From positions 79,707 through 143,706 of the forward strand of contig JBGTCV010000071.1 of NCBI GenBank assembly GCA_041748655.1: a stretch of DNA of 64,000 bases. The letters are read 5' to 3'. The position numbers were made by a program, and so were the translations under genes. The notes beneath the pieces are model-generated. The model made no database searches. It was not told the DNA's origin and worked only from the letters and a program-made list of their open reading frames with translations. Source of the DNA: Leptofilum sp041748655. Lineage in GTDB: Bacteria; Chloroflexota; Anaerolineae; Promineifilales; Promineifilaceae. Positions within the stretch are counted from its first letter, which is position 1. Every line of letters begins with the position of its first letter. Positions 34,954 through 42,767 of this stretch are shown here, one piece after another.

Positions 34954-35821
34954 CTCTTTTGCGGCGGGCGTCTGAGTTTCGGGAATCCGGTTTGGAATCC
35001 GACGGCCGTTTTGATTTTGGCCGTGAACCGGGACCACTTTTACGGCTCTGGCCTGGTTGGCTGCTGGCTGGCTTGCGTCGCGGCCGTTTCTCTACAGAGC
35101 CAGCCACAATTTCTTGCAGCGCGGCCACTTCTTTGGGGGTCAGGTGCCGCCATTCGCCCAATTTCAGATTGCCCAGGGTGAGCGGCCCGATTTTCTCGCG
35201 CACCAGCTGCGTCACCGGGAAGCCGAGCATATTGGCCACCCGCCGAATCTGCCGCTTGCGTCCTTCACGCATCACAATTTCCAGGCGAGTGAAGGAGACA
35301 TCTTGCTGGACAACAGTGATTTTGGCGGGGATGGTTTTACGGCCGTCCAGATAAACCCCAGCCTGCCAGCGCATCAGCGCGTCGTGGCTGATGCGTCCTT
35401 CCACCACCACTCTGTACGTTTTTTCGTGGCCGTAGCGGGGGTGGGTGAGCTTGTGGGCCAGATCGCCGTCGTTGGTCATGAGGATGAGACCGGTGCTTTG
35501 CTTGTCCAGTCGCCCCACCGGGTAGAGATGCCCCGGCAGCGGCACCAGGTCGCGCACGGTGGTGCGTCCTTCTTCCATCTCATCCTCCAGCGAGGAGATG
35601 ACGCCCTTGGGTTTGTGAATGGCGATGTACAGCTTTTCAGTCGATTGGGGTTTGATGGAACGGCCGTTTACCACAATCGTATCGGTGGCAGGGTCCGCTT
35701 TTTGCCCCAGCGTGGCGCGTTGACCGTTCACGGTGACCCGCCCTTTTTCGATCAACTTTTCGCAGTCGCGCCGGGAGCCAAGTCCGGCCTGGGCCATGAG
35801 TTTTTGAATTCGTTCTTCCAT
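34940..35821 (-). CDS. rluB: 23S rRNA/16S rRNA pseudouridine synthase, RsuA/RluB family
   Basis: This protein has 293 residues. An S4 RNA-binding domain (about 1-60, RIQKLMAQAGLGSRRDCEKLI) precedes the RsuA/RluB catalytic domain with HLYPVGRLDKQSTGLILMTNDG, where the catalytic Asp is in GRLD, and REGRKRQIRRVANML. A Lys/Arg/Ser-rich disordered tail follows from about residue 240. RluB is inferred over RsuA from length and from its place after scpB, as in many genomes. Confidence 0.92.
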   Translation of the reverse strand: MEERIQKLMAQAGLGSRRDCEKLIEKGRVTVNGQRATLGQKADPATDTIVVNGRSIKPQSTEKLYIAIHKPKGVISSLEDEMEEGRTTVRDLVPLPGHLYPVGRLDKQSTGLILMTNDGDLAHKLTHPRYGHEKTYRVVVEGRISHDALMRWQAGVYLDGRKTIPAKITVVQQDVSFTRLEIVMREGRKRQIRRVANMLGFPVTQLVREKIGPLTLGNLKLGEWRHLTPKEVAALQEIVAGSVEKRPRRKPASSQPGQSRKSGPGSRPKSKRPSDSKPDSRNSDARRKRGPKK

Positions 35822-35853
35822 CTGTTTTTGATGGCTGAAAATGGTGGGGAGTT

Positions 35854-35925
35854 AGTAATTGAGTAATTAGGTAATTAAGTAATTGAGCCACTAAAATTAC
35901 TTAATTACCCAATTGCCTAATTACT
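35854..35925. repeat. Palindrome of GTAATTA words between scpB and rluB
   Basis: AGTAATTGAGTAATTAGGTA and following bases pair with AATTACTTAATTACCC-type words across a 10-nt loop. It fills the gap between the two genes. Confidence 0.75.
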
Positions 35926-35934
35926 TTTCACTTA

Positions 35935-36498
35935 TCACTCATCCCCATCTTCCGCCTCATCCTCATCTACTTCTTCTTCCAACTCCGGCAGCTCTGTCAC
36001 GGCGGTTAGGCCAAAATGTTGCAGGAATTCCGGGGTGCTGCCGTATAAAATCGGCCGTCCTGGCGTTTCCAGGCGGCCTACCTCTTCAATCAGCCCTTTG
36101 CTCAACAGGGTGCGCAGCGAGCCATCGGAATTGACGCCGCGAATCTGGTCAATTTGCGGCCGGGTGATGGGCTGCATGTAGGCCACAATCGCCAACACTT
36201 CCAGCGCCGCTTGGCTGAGCCGGGTGGTGAGTTCCAATCCCAGAAAACGCTCAATCACGTCGCTCGATTCCGGCGCGGTGGTGAGCTGGACGTCGCTGCC
36301 GCTCCACTGGAGGCGCAGGCCACGAGTGGCGTACTCTTCCGCCAGGGAACCCAGCAGGTTTTGCACCACGGCGGGCGTTGTTTCCAGCGCCTTGGCCAGC
36401 CGTTGCAGCGGTACCGGGCCGCTGGCGACAAACAAGACGCTTTCCAGCAGGGCGGTCAGGCTGACCGTCTCGTTTTTTGTTGAATCGGATCTTTCCAT
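35935..36498 (-). CDS. scpB: Segregation and condensation protein B
   Basis: This protein has 187 residues from the ATG at 36498 (MERSDSTKNET). Two winged-helix domains are visible: LTALLESVLFVASGPVPLQRL at the start and LEVLAIVAYMQPITRPQID with RGVNSDGSLRTLLSKGLIEEVG. An acidic tail ends the protein. ScpB joins ScpA and SMC in chromosome condensation. ScpA is not in the window. There is no Shine-Dalgarno sequence. A TATAGT-like -10 about 25 bp upstream suggests a very short leader. Confidence 0.92.
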   Translation of the reverse strand: MERSDSTKNETVSLTALLESVLFVASGPVPLQRLAKALETTPAVVQNLLGSLAEEYATRGLRLQWSGSDVQLTTAPESSDVIERFLGLELTTRLSQAALEVLAIVAYMQPITRPQIDQIRGVNSDGSLRTLLSKGLIEEVGRLETPGRPILYGSTPEFLQHFGLTAVTELPELEEEVDEDEAEDGDE

Positions 36499-36659
36499 GG
36501 TGGCTAATTTTGCCTTTTTGCTACTATAATCACGGCTTGGGTTGTGCAATTGACCCAAAACGAGTGGATTATACACCTAAACTGGTAATCGGCAGTAAGA
36601 AAATTTGGATCAACGAACGCTGCGGCCGATTGCCTTTACAAAACCGAACGGAGTTGAAG

Positions 36660-38027
36660 ATGTCTGACCCCATTGCCTATGCCCGCCAGAACCAGGCCAC
36701 CCATTTGGCCGAACTGATCGACTTTTTGCGCATTCCCAGCATCAGCACTCAGCCAGAACGGAAGGAAGATACGGCCGTTGCTGCCCAATGGCTCGCCGAC
36801 AAACTGACGCAGGCTGGTCTGGAAAACGTGGAAATCATTCCCACCCAGCGCCATCCCCTGATCTATGCCGACTGGCTGCACGCGGACGACGCGCCTACGG
36901 TGCTCATCTACGGCCATTATGATGTGCAGCCTGCCGAGCCGCTGGAGCTGTGGGCGTCCCCGCCGTTTGAACCGACCGTGCGGGATGACTTTTTATATGC
37001 GCGGGGTTCATCCGATGATAAGGGTCAGGTGTATCTGCACGTGAAGGCAGTGGAGGCGATTTTAAGGAGCAACGGCCGTTTACCCGTGAACGTCAAATTT
37101 ATTGTGGAGGGGGAAGAAGAGAGCGGCGGCGAAAGTTTGGCGGCGTTCATTCCGCACAACAAGGTTAAATTGGCTGCGGACTTGGCGCTGGTCTCCGACA
37201 CGGCGATGGTGAGCGCCCGGCAGCCCGCCATTGTCTACGGTCTGCGCGGCATGTGCTACGCCTTCATCGACATTACTGGCCCCAGGCGGGATTTGCATTC
37301 CGGCAGCTTTGGCGGCGGCATCAACAACCCGCTGAACGTGTTGGGTCACATTATTGCGAAGTTGAAGGATGAAGACGGCCGTATTCTCATTCCCGGGTTT
37401 TATAGCAAGGTACGGCCGTTAAGCGAGCAGGAACGCGACATTTTGGCCCAATTTCCGCTGGACGAAGCTACCTGGCTGGCGGAAACGGGCGCGCCAGAAC
37501 CGTGGGGCGACCCGGACTATACCCTGGTTGAGCGGTTGGGGGCACGGCCGACGCTGGACGTACACGGTATTATTGGTGGCTACACGGGCGAGGGGGCGAA
37601 GACGGTGCTGCCCTCCAAAGTACATGCCAAGTTGAGTATGCGTTTGGTGCCAGATCAGGAGCCGGGAGAAATCGGCCGTTTGCTGAAAGCCTACATTGCC
37701 GAACTGGCTCCGCCCAGCGTGCGTATCGAAGTTTCGGTGGGACACGGCGCCCCCGCCAGCATCACCGATTTTAATATTCCGGCGATGCAGGCGGCGGTCA
37801 AAGCGTATGCCGTTGCCTTTGGTCAGGAACCTGTTTTCATGCGGGAAGGTGGCTCCATCCCTGTCGTCTCGGCCTTCCAAACCCACCTGGGGCTGGAAAC
37901 GGTGCTCATGGGCTTTGGCCTGCCCGGCGACCAGATTCATGCGCCCAACGAGCGGTTCTACCTGCCCAACTTCTACCAGGGCATCGAAACGAGCATCCAC
38001 TTTTTGCAAAACCTGGCTGAAGGATAG
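36660..38027 (+). CDS. M20-family dipeptidase
   Basis: This protein has 455 residues from the ATG at 36660, which has GGAG upstream; the open frame extends 61 codons further without support. Metal-site motifs are VLIYGHYDVQP, ARGSSDDKGQ and EGEEESGGESL with the catalytic Glu pair. The dimerisation domain lies in the middle, and the final metal His is in GDQIHAPNE. It hydrolyses dipeptides or similar acyl-amino acids in the cytoplasm. It stands alone between scpB and a convergent monooxygenase gene. Confidence 0.92.
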   Translation: MSDPIAYARQNQATHLAELIDFLRIPSISTQPERKEDTAVAAQWLADKLTQAGLENVEIIPTQRHPLIYADWLHADDAPTVLIYGHYDVQPAEPLELWASPPFEPTVRDDFLYARGSSDDKGQVYLHVKAVEAILRSNGRLPVNVKFIVEGEEESGGESLAAFIPHNKVKLAADLALVSDTAMVSARQPAIVYGLRGMCYAFIDITGPRRDLHSGSFGGGINNPLNVLGHIIAKLKDEDGRILIPGFYSKVRPLSEQERDILAQFPLDEATWLAETGAPEPWGDPDYTLVERLGARPTLDVHGIIGGYTGEGAKTVLPSKVHAKLSMRLVPDQEPGEIGRLLKAYIAELAPPSVRIEVSVGHGAPASITDFNIPAMQAAVKAYAVAFGQEPVFMREGGSIPVVSAFQTHLGLETVLMGFGLPGDQIHAPNERFYLPNFYQGIETSIHFLQNLAEG

Positions 38028-38058
38028 CTCTGTTACCGAGTGCTGGTTTCTGTTTAAA

Positions 38059-39258
38059 CTATGCCGGGTGTGCATCCAGGTGCAGGAACTCTTTTCTGGC
38101 CTGGATATGGCCGGGCTGGGTTGGGGGCGTTAACTCAATTAGGAAACGACATTCCTCATCCGTAAGCTTGCCCAACCGACGCATCAGGGCAGACGCTTCT
38201 TCAACGTCCCAGCAGTAGTGGGCCAGCGCTCGCGTTTCCCGCTGCAGCGGCAGCGCAAACTGGTCTCGCAGAACGTGGTACGTCTTCAGGGCATCACTCT
38301 CACTTTCACGCTCGTTTAGGACAGCGTCAACAGCTCGGGCGCACAGTTCTGCGTCGCGCAGTGCGTCGGAAATGCCGTGTGCCGATAAGGGGTCTTTCGT
38401 GAAACCAGCATCGCCCACCAGTGCCCAGCCGGAGCCAGCAGGTACGCGCAGGAATCCAGGCAGGCCCAGCGTGCGGTAAAATTGGCTCACGCGTTCGGCC
38501 GTTTGCAGCTGTGCCGCCATGTTGGGTGAAGATGCCACAGCCAGCCGGTAGAACTCATCCTCATTGATGATGCCTTTGGCCGTGGGACGGGCGGTAAAAA
38601 CCACCGTTAATCCATCGTTGGTGGGGATGAATCCGGTAGCCAGCCCGGGTGCAAAATAAGCATCGTAGCTGCCAGAGGTAATGCCGGCAAAGTAGCCATA
38701 AGTGTACGCACTGGCCGGAGCGTGTGATTCGTAAACGGCCGCATTAACGGCGGCAGCTACTTTCGAACGCAATCCATCTGCGCCTACCACGAAGCGGGAT
38801 CGCAGCGTAAACGGCTGTCCGTTGGCATTGCCCGTAACGCCTGCCACCCGGCCACTGCTGTCGTAGATTAGATCCGTCAGTCGATGTCCCTTCCGGAATT
38901 CTGCACCTGCTTCCAGAGCAGACTCAAGCAGTTCCGCATCCAGAATGTGTCGCCGAGGTGCATATAGCGCCTCCACTCCATAAGCCTCCCGAAAATCAAA
39001 GCCAATTTGCTGTTCGCCAAAGCCCAATACAATGTGCTGAATGGGTGGCGTTTCGCGATCAAGAATACGTTGCAGCACGCCCCACCGCTGAAGCTGTAAA
39101 ACGCCGCTGCGCATGATGGCGTGAGTAGATAAAATTTCTTTCGTGGGATCGTTGCGGTCTATGATCAGAACGCGGTGCCCCAGGCGCGACAGCAGCAAAG
39201 CCGTGGCAGAGCCAGCCACGCGGCCGCCAACGATAATAACGTCATAGTCAACATTCAT
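38059..39258 (-). CDS. FAD-dependent monooxygenase/reductase (geranylgeranyl-reductase-like superfamily)
   Basis: This protein has 399 residues from the ATG at 39258, which is preceded by AGGAGG. The Rossmann FAD motif is VIIVGGRVAGSATALLLSR, the second motif FVVGADGLRSKVA, and the FAD-ribityl motif GWALVGDAGFTKDPLSAHGI. It oxidises or reduces a hydrophobic small molecule; the substrate is unknown. It follows the OsmC-like gene by 98 bp on the same strand, so it should be transcribed from the box promoter at 39974-40029. A small hairpin lies between them. Confidence 0.87.
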   Translation of the reverse strand: MNVDYDVIIVGGRVAGSATALLLSRLGHRVLIIDRNDPTKEILSTHAIMRSGVLQLQRWGVLQRILDRETPPIQHIVLGFGEQQIGFDFREAYGVEALYAPRRHILDAELLESALEAGAEFRKGHRLTDLIYDSSGRVAGVTGNANGQPFTLRSRFVVGADGLRSKVAAAVNAAVYESHAPASAYTYGYFAGITSGSYDAYFAPGLATGFIPTNDGLTVVFTARPTAKGIINEDEFYRLAVASSPNMAAQLQTAERVSQFYRTLGLPGFLRVPAGSGWALVGDAGFTKDPLSAHGISDALRDAELCARAVDAVLNERESESDALKTYHVLRDQFALPLQRETRALAHYCWDVEEASALMRRLGKLTDEECRFLIELTPPTQPGHIQARKEFLHLDAHPA

Positions 39259-39312
39259 TGGAGATACCTCCTGAATTTTGTTTGTGGAGAAAATCTTGTT
39301 GGTGAGGTAAAA

Positions 39313-39339
39313 GTGCGCCGGGCCCTTAAGGCCCGGCAC
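39313..39339. repeat. Small GC-rich hairpin between OsmC and monooxygenase genes
   Basis: GTGCGCCGGGCC pairs with GGCCCGGCAC around CTTAA, with a two-base bulge. It may tune downstream expression of the monooxygenase gene. Confidence 0.5.
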
Positions 39340-39356
39340 ATATGAGGTACGCCAGC

Positions 39357-39914
39357 TTAGGCGGCTACATTGATAGTTACCGGTATACCGTTGGTCAATA
39401 CGTCGTAAACGGCCGAACGGGAGATGGATTGCTGGACAATTTCGCGCAGCTTTTCGGCGGGGGCATCACCCTCAATCTCATAGTTGACGCGGATTCCCTG
39501 GTAGCCATTGCGTACGGTTTTGTCCATACCAAAGATGCCGAGCAGATCGATGTCGCCTTCAACCTGGGATTCGACGCGGGTGAGTTTGATGCCGCGGGCG
39601 GAGGCTATGTTGCCAATACCAGCTGTTACGCAAGCGGCGATGGCGTGCAGAAGAAACTCAACTGGCGTCGGACCGTTGTCTTGCCCTACCAGGACGGCGG
39701 GATGGTCAGCATCGTAAGTGTAGGCAGCTTTGTGCTCATGCTCCTGGCCAGCGCCGAAGAAGCCCTTAATCGTGCTGCGGCTTTGTGTGCCAGACACCCA
39801 CTCATTGGCTGCCCGGAACTGGAATTTGGCTGCCGGGGGCTGGGCCTTTACTACGTCGAGCGTGGCAAACAGATTGGTTACATCGACTCCATTGATAGTT
39901 TTTGATTCGTTCAT
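39357..39914 (-). CDS. OsmC-family protein
   Basis: This protein has 185 residues from the ATG at 39914 (AGGAGAT upstream). The OsmC fold is shown by GPTPVEFLLHAIAACVTAGI with the conserved thiol Cys, and VNYEIEGDAPAEKLREIVQQS. Only this one typical active-site Cys is visible; the partner Cys of classical peroxide-reducing OsmC/Ohr is missing. It may use an external thiol or work on another substrate. It is the first gene under the minus-strand box promoter. Confidence 0.88.
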   Translation of the reverse strand: MNESKTINGVDVTNLFATLDVVKAQPPAAKFQFRAANEWVSGTQSRSTIKGFFGAGQEHEHKAAYTYDADHPAVLVGQDNGPTPVEFLLHAIAACVTAGIGNIASARGIKLTRVESQVEGDIDLLGIFGMDKTVRNGYQGIRVNYEIEGDAPAEKLREIVQQSISRSAVYDVLTNGIPVTINVAA

Positions 39915-39973
39915 GCTGTTGATCTCCTTAAACTTAACTGATTGATTTCTGAGCTCCAATTGAACTCGCTGGC

Positions 39974-40029
39974 AGAATAGCACCCCATCGTTCCGTTATC
40001 GTCCCTAAAACCGTCCCTAAAACCGATCC
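39974..40029 (-). promoter_or_regulatory. Four-box promoter of the OsmC-monooxygenase operon
   Basis: Read on the minus strand: GGATCG (40029-40024), GGGACG (40017-40012), GGGACG (40005-40000), GGAACG (39994-39989), then 9 bp and TATTCT (39979-39974). Box spacing is 12, 12, 11. The same spacing occurs in two other promoters here. There is no recognisable -35, so an activator is expected. Confidence 0.8.
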
Positions 40030-40077
40030 AGGCGAATTTCCTTTATTTTGGGCAAGAATGGGCGAATTGATCAGGTT

Positions 40078-40133
40078 GGGACGCTCTTTGGGACGTGTCA
40101 TGGGTCATTTAGGGAACGGCCGTTCCTTATAGT
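40078..40133 (+). promoter_or_regulatory. Four-box promoter of the monooxygenase-rhodanese-globin operon
   Basis: GGGACG (40078), GGGACG (40090), GGGTCA (40102), GGAACG (40113-40118), 9 bp, then TATAGT (40128-40133). Spacing is 12, 12, 11. The last box merges with an ACGGCCGT octamer. Confidence 0.8.
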
Positions 40134-40187
40134 AAGGGCAATTCACAGCAAAACGCGAAACAGTATGCCGAAGCAAATAAGGAGAAA

Positions 40188-41468
40188 ATGATGATGACGG
40201 TTGCTAAACTGAGTAAACAAACTAATGAGGAAGCATCCCTGCCAAGGAATCCGAAACAGGTCATCGCTGGCCATGCCGTGGTGATTGGCAGCAGCATTGC
40301 CGGATTGGCAGCAGCAAAAACGCTGGCCAACCATTTTGCCAAGGTGACAATGATTGAGCGGGATGCACCGAAGTTTGAGCTTGATTTCCGCAGCGGTGTG
40401 CCCCAGGCACGCCACGCCCATACGCTCATGCCACAGGGCCAGGACATCCTGGAGCGCCTATTCCCTGGATTGACAGATGAACTGATTGCCGGCGGGGCTG
40501 TGGCCGTGGACGTTACAAAGGAAGTTGCTTTTTACACCGCTGGCGCATGGCATACTCCGCAGCAGCGCGGCCAAAACTGCTCTGTTTCATCCAGTCGGCC
40601 CCTGCTAGAGTTTACCATTTACCAGCGAGTGACCCGCTTAGCCAACGTGAACGTTATGCGGGGTTATCGCGCTGTGGGGCTGGTTGCAGACGAGCCTGGC
40701 CAGCGTGTGGCTGGTGTGCGGCTTCGCCTGGGGCGGGGCACTGAATCACACGAAATGGTACAGACGGCCGATCTGGTCTTAGATGCCAGCGGTCGGCAGT
40801 CGCAGGCGCCCAAATGGCTGGCTTCCCTGGGCTTTATGCCCCCGGAAGAGTGGCGTATCAATGCTTTTGTTGGGTATGCTACCCGTATTTACAAGAAACC
40901 GGCCAACTTTGCTGAAAGCTGGAAGCGGCTGTATGTCAGGCCAACGCCGGCAGACGGTACGCGCGGCGGTATCTTGCTGCCTGAGGAAGACGGCCGTTGG
41001 GTTGTGACCCTCTTGGGCATTGCTGGCGATTACCCGCCAACAGACACAGATGGTTTTCTGGCCTTTGCCCGCAGCCTGCCCACGCAGCGATTCTACAACG
41101 CCATCAAAGATGCTGAACCGCTGACCGCGCCGTTTGGCTTTCGCCGTACAGAAAACCGCGTGCGACGCTATGACAAGCTGTCACGTTACCTGGAAGGGTT
41201 CCTCATCTGTGGCGATGCTGTTTGCGCTCTGAATCCAGTCTACGCCCAGGGAATGACTGCGGCCGTAATGGGCAGCGATGCCCTGGACAAGAGCCTGTAC
41301 GCCTACAAAGATCGCCTGGCGGCGGGAGACGTAACGGGGCTGGCTGGTACTTTTCAAAGGCGGCTGCGAGACACAACGGATCGCCTATGGTCAATGTCCA
41401 CGCGCAAGGATTGGGATTGGCCAATGACAGAAGTAACCGACGACGAAGATTTTCTGCCAATTTCATAA
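40188..41468 (+). CDS. FAD-dependent monooxygenase
   Basis: This protein has 426 residues. GGAG precedes the first of three consecutive ATGs. The FAD motif is VVIGSSIAGLAAAKTLA. The region VPQARHAHTLMPQGQDILERLFPGL (residues about 70-95) is typical of a distinct group of hydroxylase-like flavoproteins. The second FAD motif is FLICGDAVCALNPVYAQGM. Substrate unknown. It heads a four-gene operon (rhodanese, globin, PQ-loop protein) with gaps of about 20-40 bp. It is a distant relative, not a close copy, of the monooxygenase at 38059-39258. Confidence 0.87.
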   Translation: MMMTVAKLSKQTNEEASLPRNPKQVIAGHAVVIGSSIAGLAAAKTLANHFAKVTMIERDAPKFELDFRSGVPQARHAHTLMPQGQDILERLFPGLTDELIAGGAVAVDVTKEVAFYTAGAWHTPQQRGQNCSVSSSRPLLEFTIYQRVTRLANVNVMRGYRAVGLVADEPGQRVAGVRLRLGRGTESHEMVQTADLVLDASGRQSQAPKWLASLGFMPPEEWRINAFVGYATRIYKKPANFAESWKRLYVRPTPADGTRGGILLPEEDGRWVVTLLGIAGDYPPTDTDGFLAFARSLPTQRFYNAIKDAEPLTAPFGFRRTENRVRRYDKLSRYLEGFLICGDAVCALNPVYAQGMTAAVMGSDALDKSLYAYKDRLAAGDVTGLAGTFQRRLRDTTDRLWSMSTRKDWDWPMTEVTDDEDFLPIS

Positions 41469-41496
41469 AACAACATAAATAGATGGAGGTTTTATC

Positions 41497-41832
41497 ATGA
41501 ATTTAATGAGTCGAGATGACCTGAAACTAAAATTGGATCGGGGGGATGATATAAAGTTGATCATGACCCTGGATCGGCGTGCTTATGAAAATATGCGCAT
41601 CCCTGGTTCGCTGCACTTTCCGAATATTCTGGAAGGGCTAAATCAACTACATGTCGAGGACGAAGTTGTCGTTTACTGCTCGAATCCGCTGTGCGCGGTG
41701 AGCGTTCACGCGTATTATGTGTTGGCTCGTCACGGCTTTAAGCGTCTTTACCGGTATGCTGGCGGTCTGGCCGAGTGGCAAGATGCTGGTTATCCGCTGG
41801 AAGGTTTAATGATACAGTCGCAGGCGTTGTAA
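41497..41832 (+). CDS. Single-domain rhodanese-like protein
   Basis: This protein has 111 residues. The rhodanese end signature YAGGLAEWQDAGYPLEG is clear, and IPGSLHFPN matches the CH2A motif. The active-site loop is VYCSNPLCAVS, with the expected Cys and a second one five residues on, so sulfur transfer or disulfide chemistry is possible. GGAGG precedes the ATG. Confidence 0.85.
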   Translation: MNLMSRDDLKLKLDRGDDIKLIMTLDRRAYENMRIPGSLHFPNILEGLNQLHVEDEVVVYCSNPLCAVSVHAYYVLARHGFKRLYRYAGGLAEWQDAGYPLEGLMIQSQAL

Positions 41833-41871
41833 AAGCGTTCTTGCCGGCACAAATTGGATGGAGCGTGTGGA

Positions 41872-42285
41872 ATGACACCCAAACAGATTCAACTCGTACA
41901 ATGCACCTTTGAAATGCTGGTTCCTATTGCCGATACGGCAGTTGCCCTCTTCTACAACCGCATGTTTGAACTGGATCCATCTTTGCGGTCACTCTTTCCC
42001 ACCCACATGGCCGGGCAGCGGCAAAAGTTGATCGATACATTGGCAACGGCCGTACGCGGCCTGGAAACACCAGATGAATTTCTCTTTATGCTGCGAGAAT
42101 TAGGACGGCGTCACGTGGACTATGGCGTCAAGCCCGCCCACTATCAGACAATGAACGAAGCACTCATCTGGATGCTGGGGGAGGGATTGGGTAAGCAGTT
42201 TTCAGACGAAACGAAAGAAGCCTGGATGGAGATGTACCAGATATTGGCAAACGCCATGCAGGTTGATGACGTAACGGTTTATTAA
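41872..42285 (+). CDS. Single-domain globin
   Basis: This protein has 137 residues from the ATG at 41872 (GGAG eight bases upstream; an in-frame ATG lies six codons earlier). The globin pattern includes ALFYNRMFELDPSLRSLF (B/C/CD region), and RRHVDYGVKPAHY with the proximal haem His. It matches the globin half of flavohaemoglobins rather than truncated globins. It binds O2 or NO. There is no reductase domain; the flavoprotein in the same operon could be a partner, which is inference. Confidence 0.88.
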   Translation: MTPKQIQLVQCTFEMLVPIADTAVALFYNRMFELDPSLRSLFPTHMAGQRQKLIDTLATAVRGLETPDEFLFMLRELGRRHVDYGVKPAHYQTMNEALIWMLGEGLGKQFSDETKEAWMEMYQILANAMQVDDVTVY

Positions 42286-42306
42286 ACTTACGTATTGGAG
42301 AATAAA

Positions 42307-42678
42307 ATGGACAGTATCAATTTACATACGTTGGCTGGATTTTTGTCAACGGCAATCTTTATCACCGGCACGGTGCCCATGCTGGTCAAAGCGGCTAAAA
42401 CCCAAGACCTGAAAAGCTACAGCTTTTCCCATATCGCCCTATCAAACATGGGCAATCTGGTTCACTGGGTGTACGTCATACACCTTCCCTTTGGCCCAAT
42501 CTGGTTTTTGCATGGATTTTATACGGTTGCGACCCTCTGTATGCTGGTTTGGTACCTGCAGTACGAAGGTGCCGCGGCCCTTGTTCGGTGGGCAAATGAA
42601 CCTTTTGCCGCCAGAGTACTCTGCAACCTGCCGATTTTGGCAAAACGTCCCGTTATGCAGGCGTGCGCCTGCACGTAA
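42307..42678 (+). CDS. PQ-loop/SemiSWEET-like three-helix membrane protein
   Basis: This protein has 123 residues from the ATG at 42307 with GGAG upstream. The first helix and loop, AGFLSTAIFITGTVPMLVKA then KTQDLKSYSF, match the PQ-loop pattern of SemiSWEET half-transporters, with Val-Pro-Met at the kink. Two more helices follow. A cysteine-bearing tail (CACT) ends it. As a dimer it could move a small molecule. Substrate unknown. It is last in the operon, before a terminator. Confidence 0.65.
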   Translation: MDSINLHTLAGFLSTAIFITGTVPMLVKAAKTQDLKSYSFSHIALSNMGNLVHWVYVIHLPFGPIWFLHGFYTVATLCMLVWYLQYEGAAALVRWANEPFAARVLCNLPILAKRPVMQACACT

Positions 42679-42710
42679 GATTTGATTAAAAATGACAGCT
42701 TCGCACCCAG

Positions 42711-42757
42711 GCGGGAGGCGCATGACCCTGAGGTATGATGCGCCTCCCGTCTTTTTT
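42711..42757 (+). terminator. Intrinsic terminator
   Basis: CGGGAGGCGCAT (42712-42723) pairs with ATGCGCCTCCCG (42738-42749), followed by TCTTTTTT. It serves the globin operon and possibly the convergent regulator gene. Confidence 0.88.
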
Positions 42758-42767
42758 GGGGAAATTT

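Noticed and set aside
39989..40118. GGAAC boxes read as ECF sigma-factor -35 elements
   Set aside because: Only 9 bp separate GGAACG from the -10, too short for an ECF promoter, while the 12-12-11 direct repeat fits an activator array.
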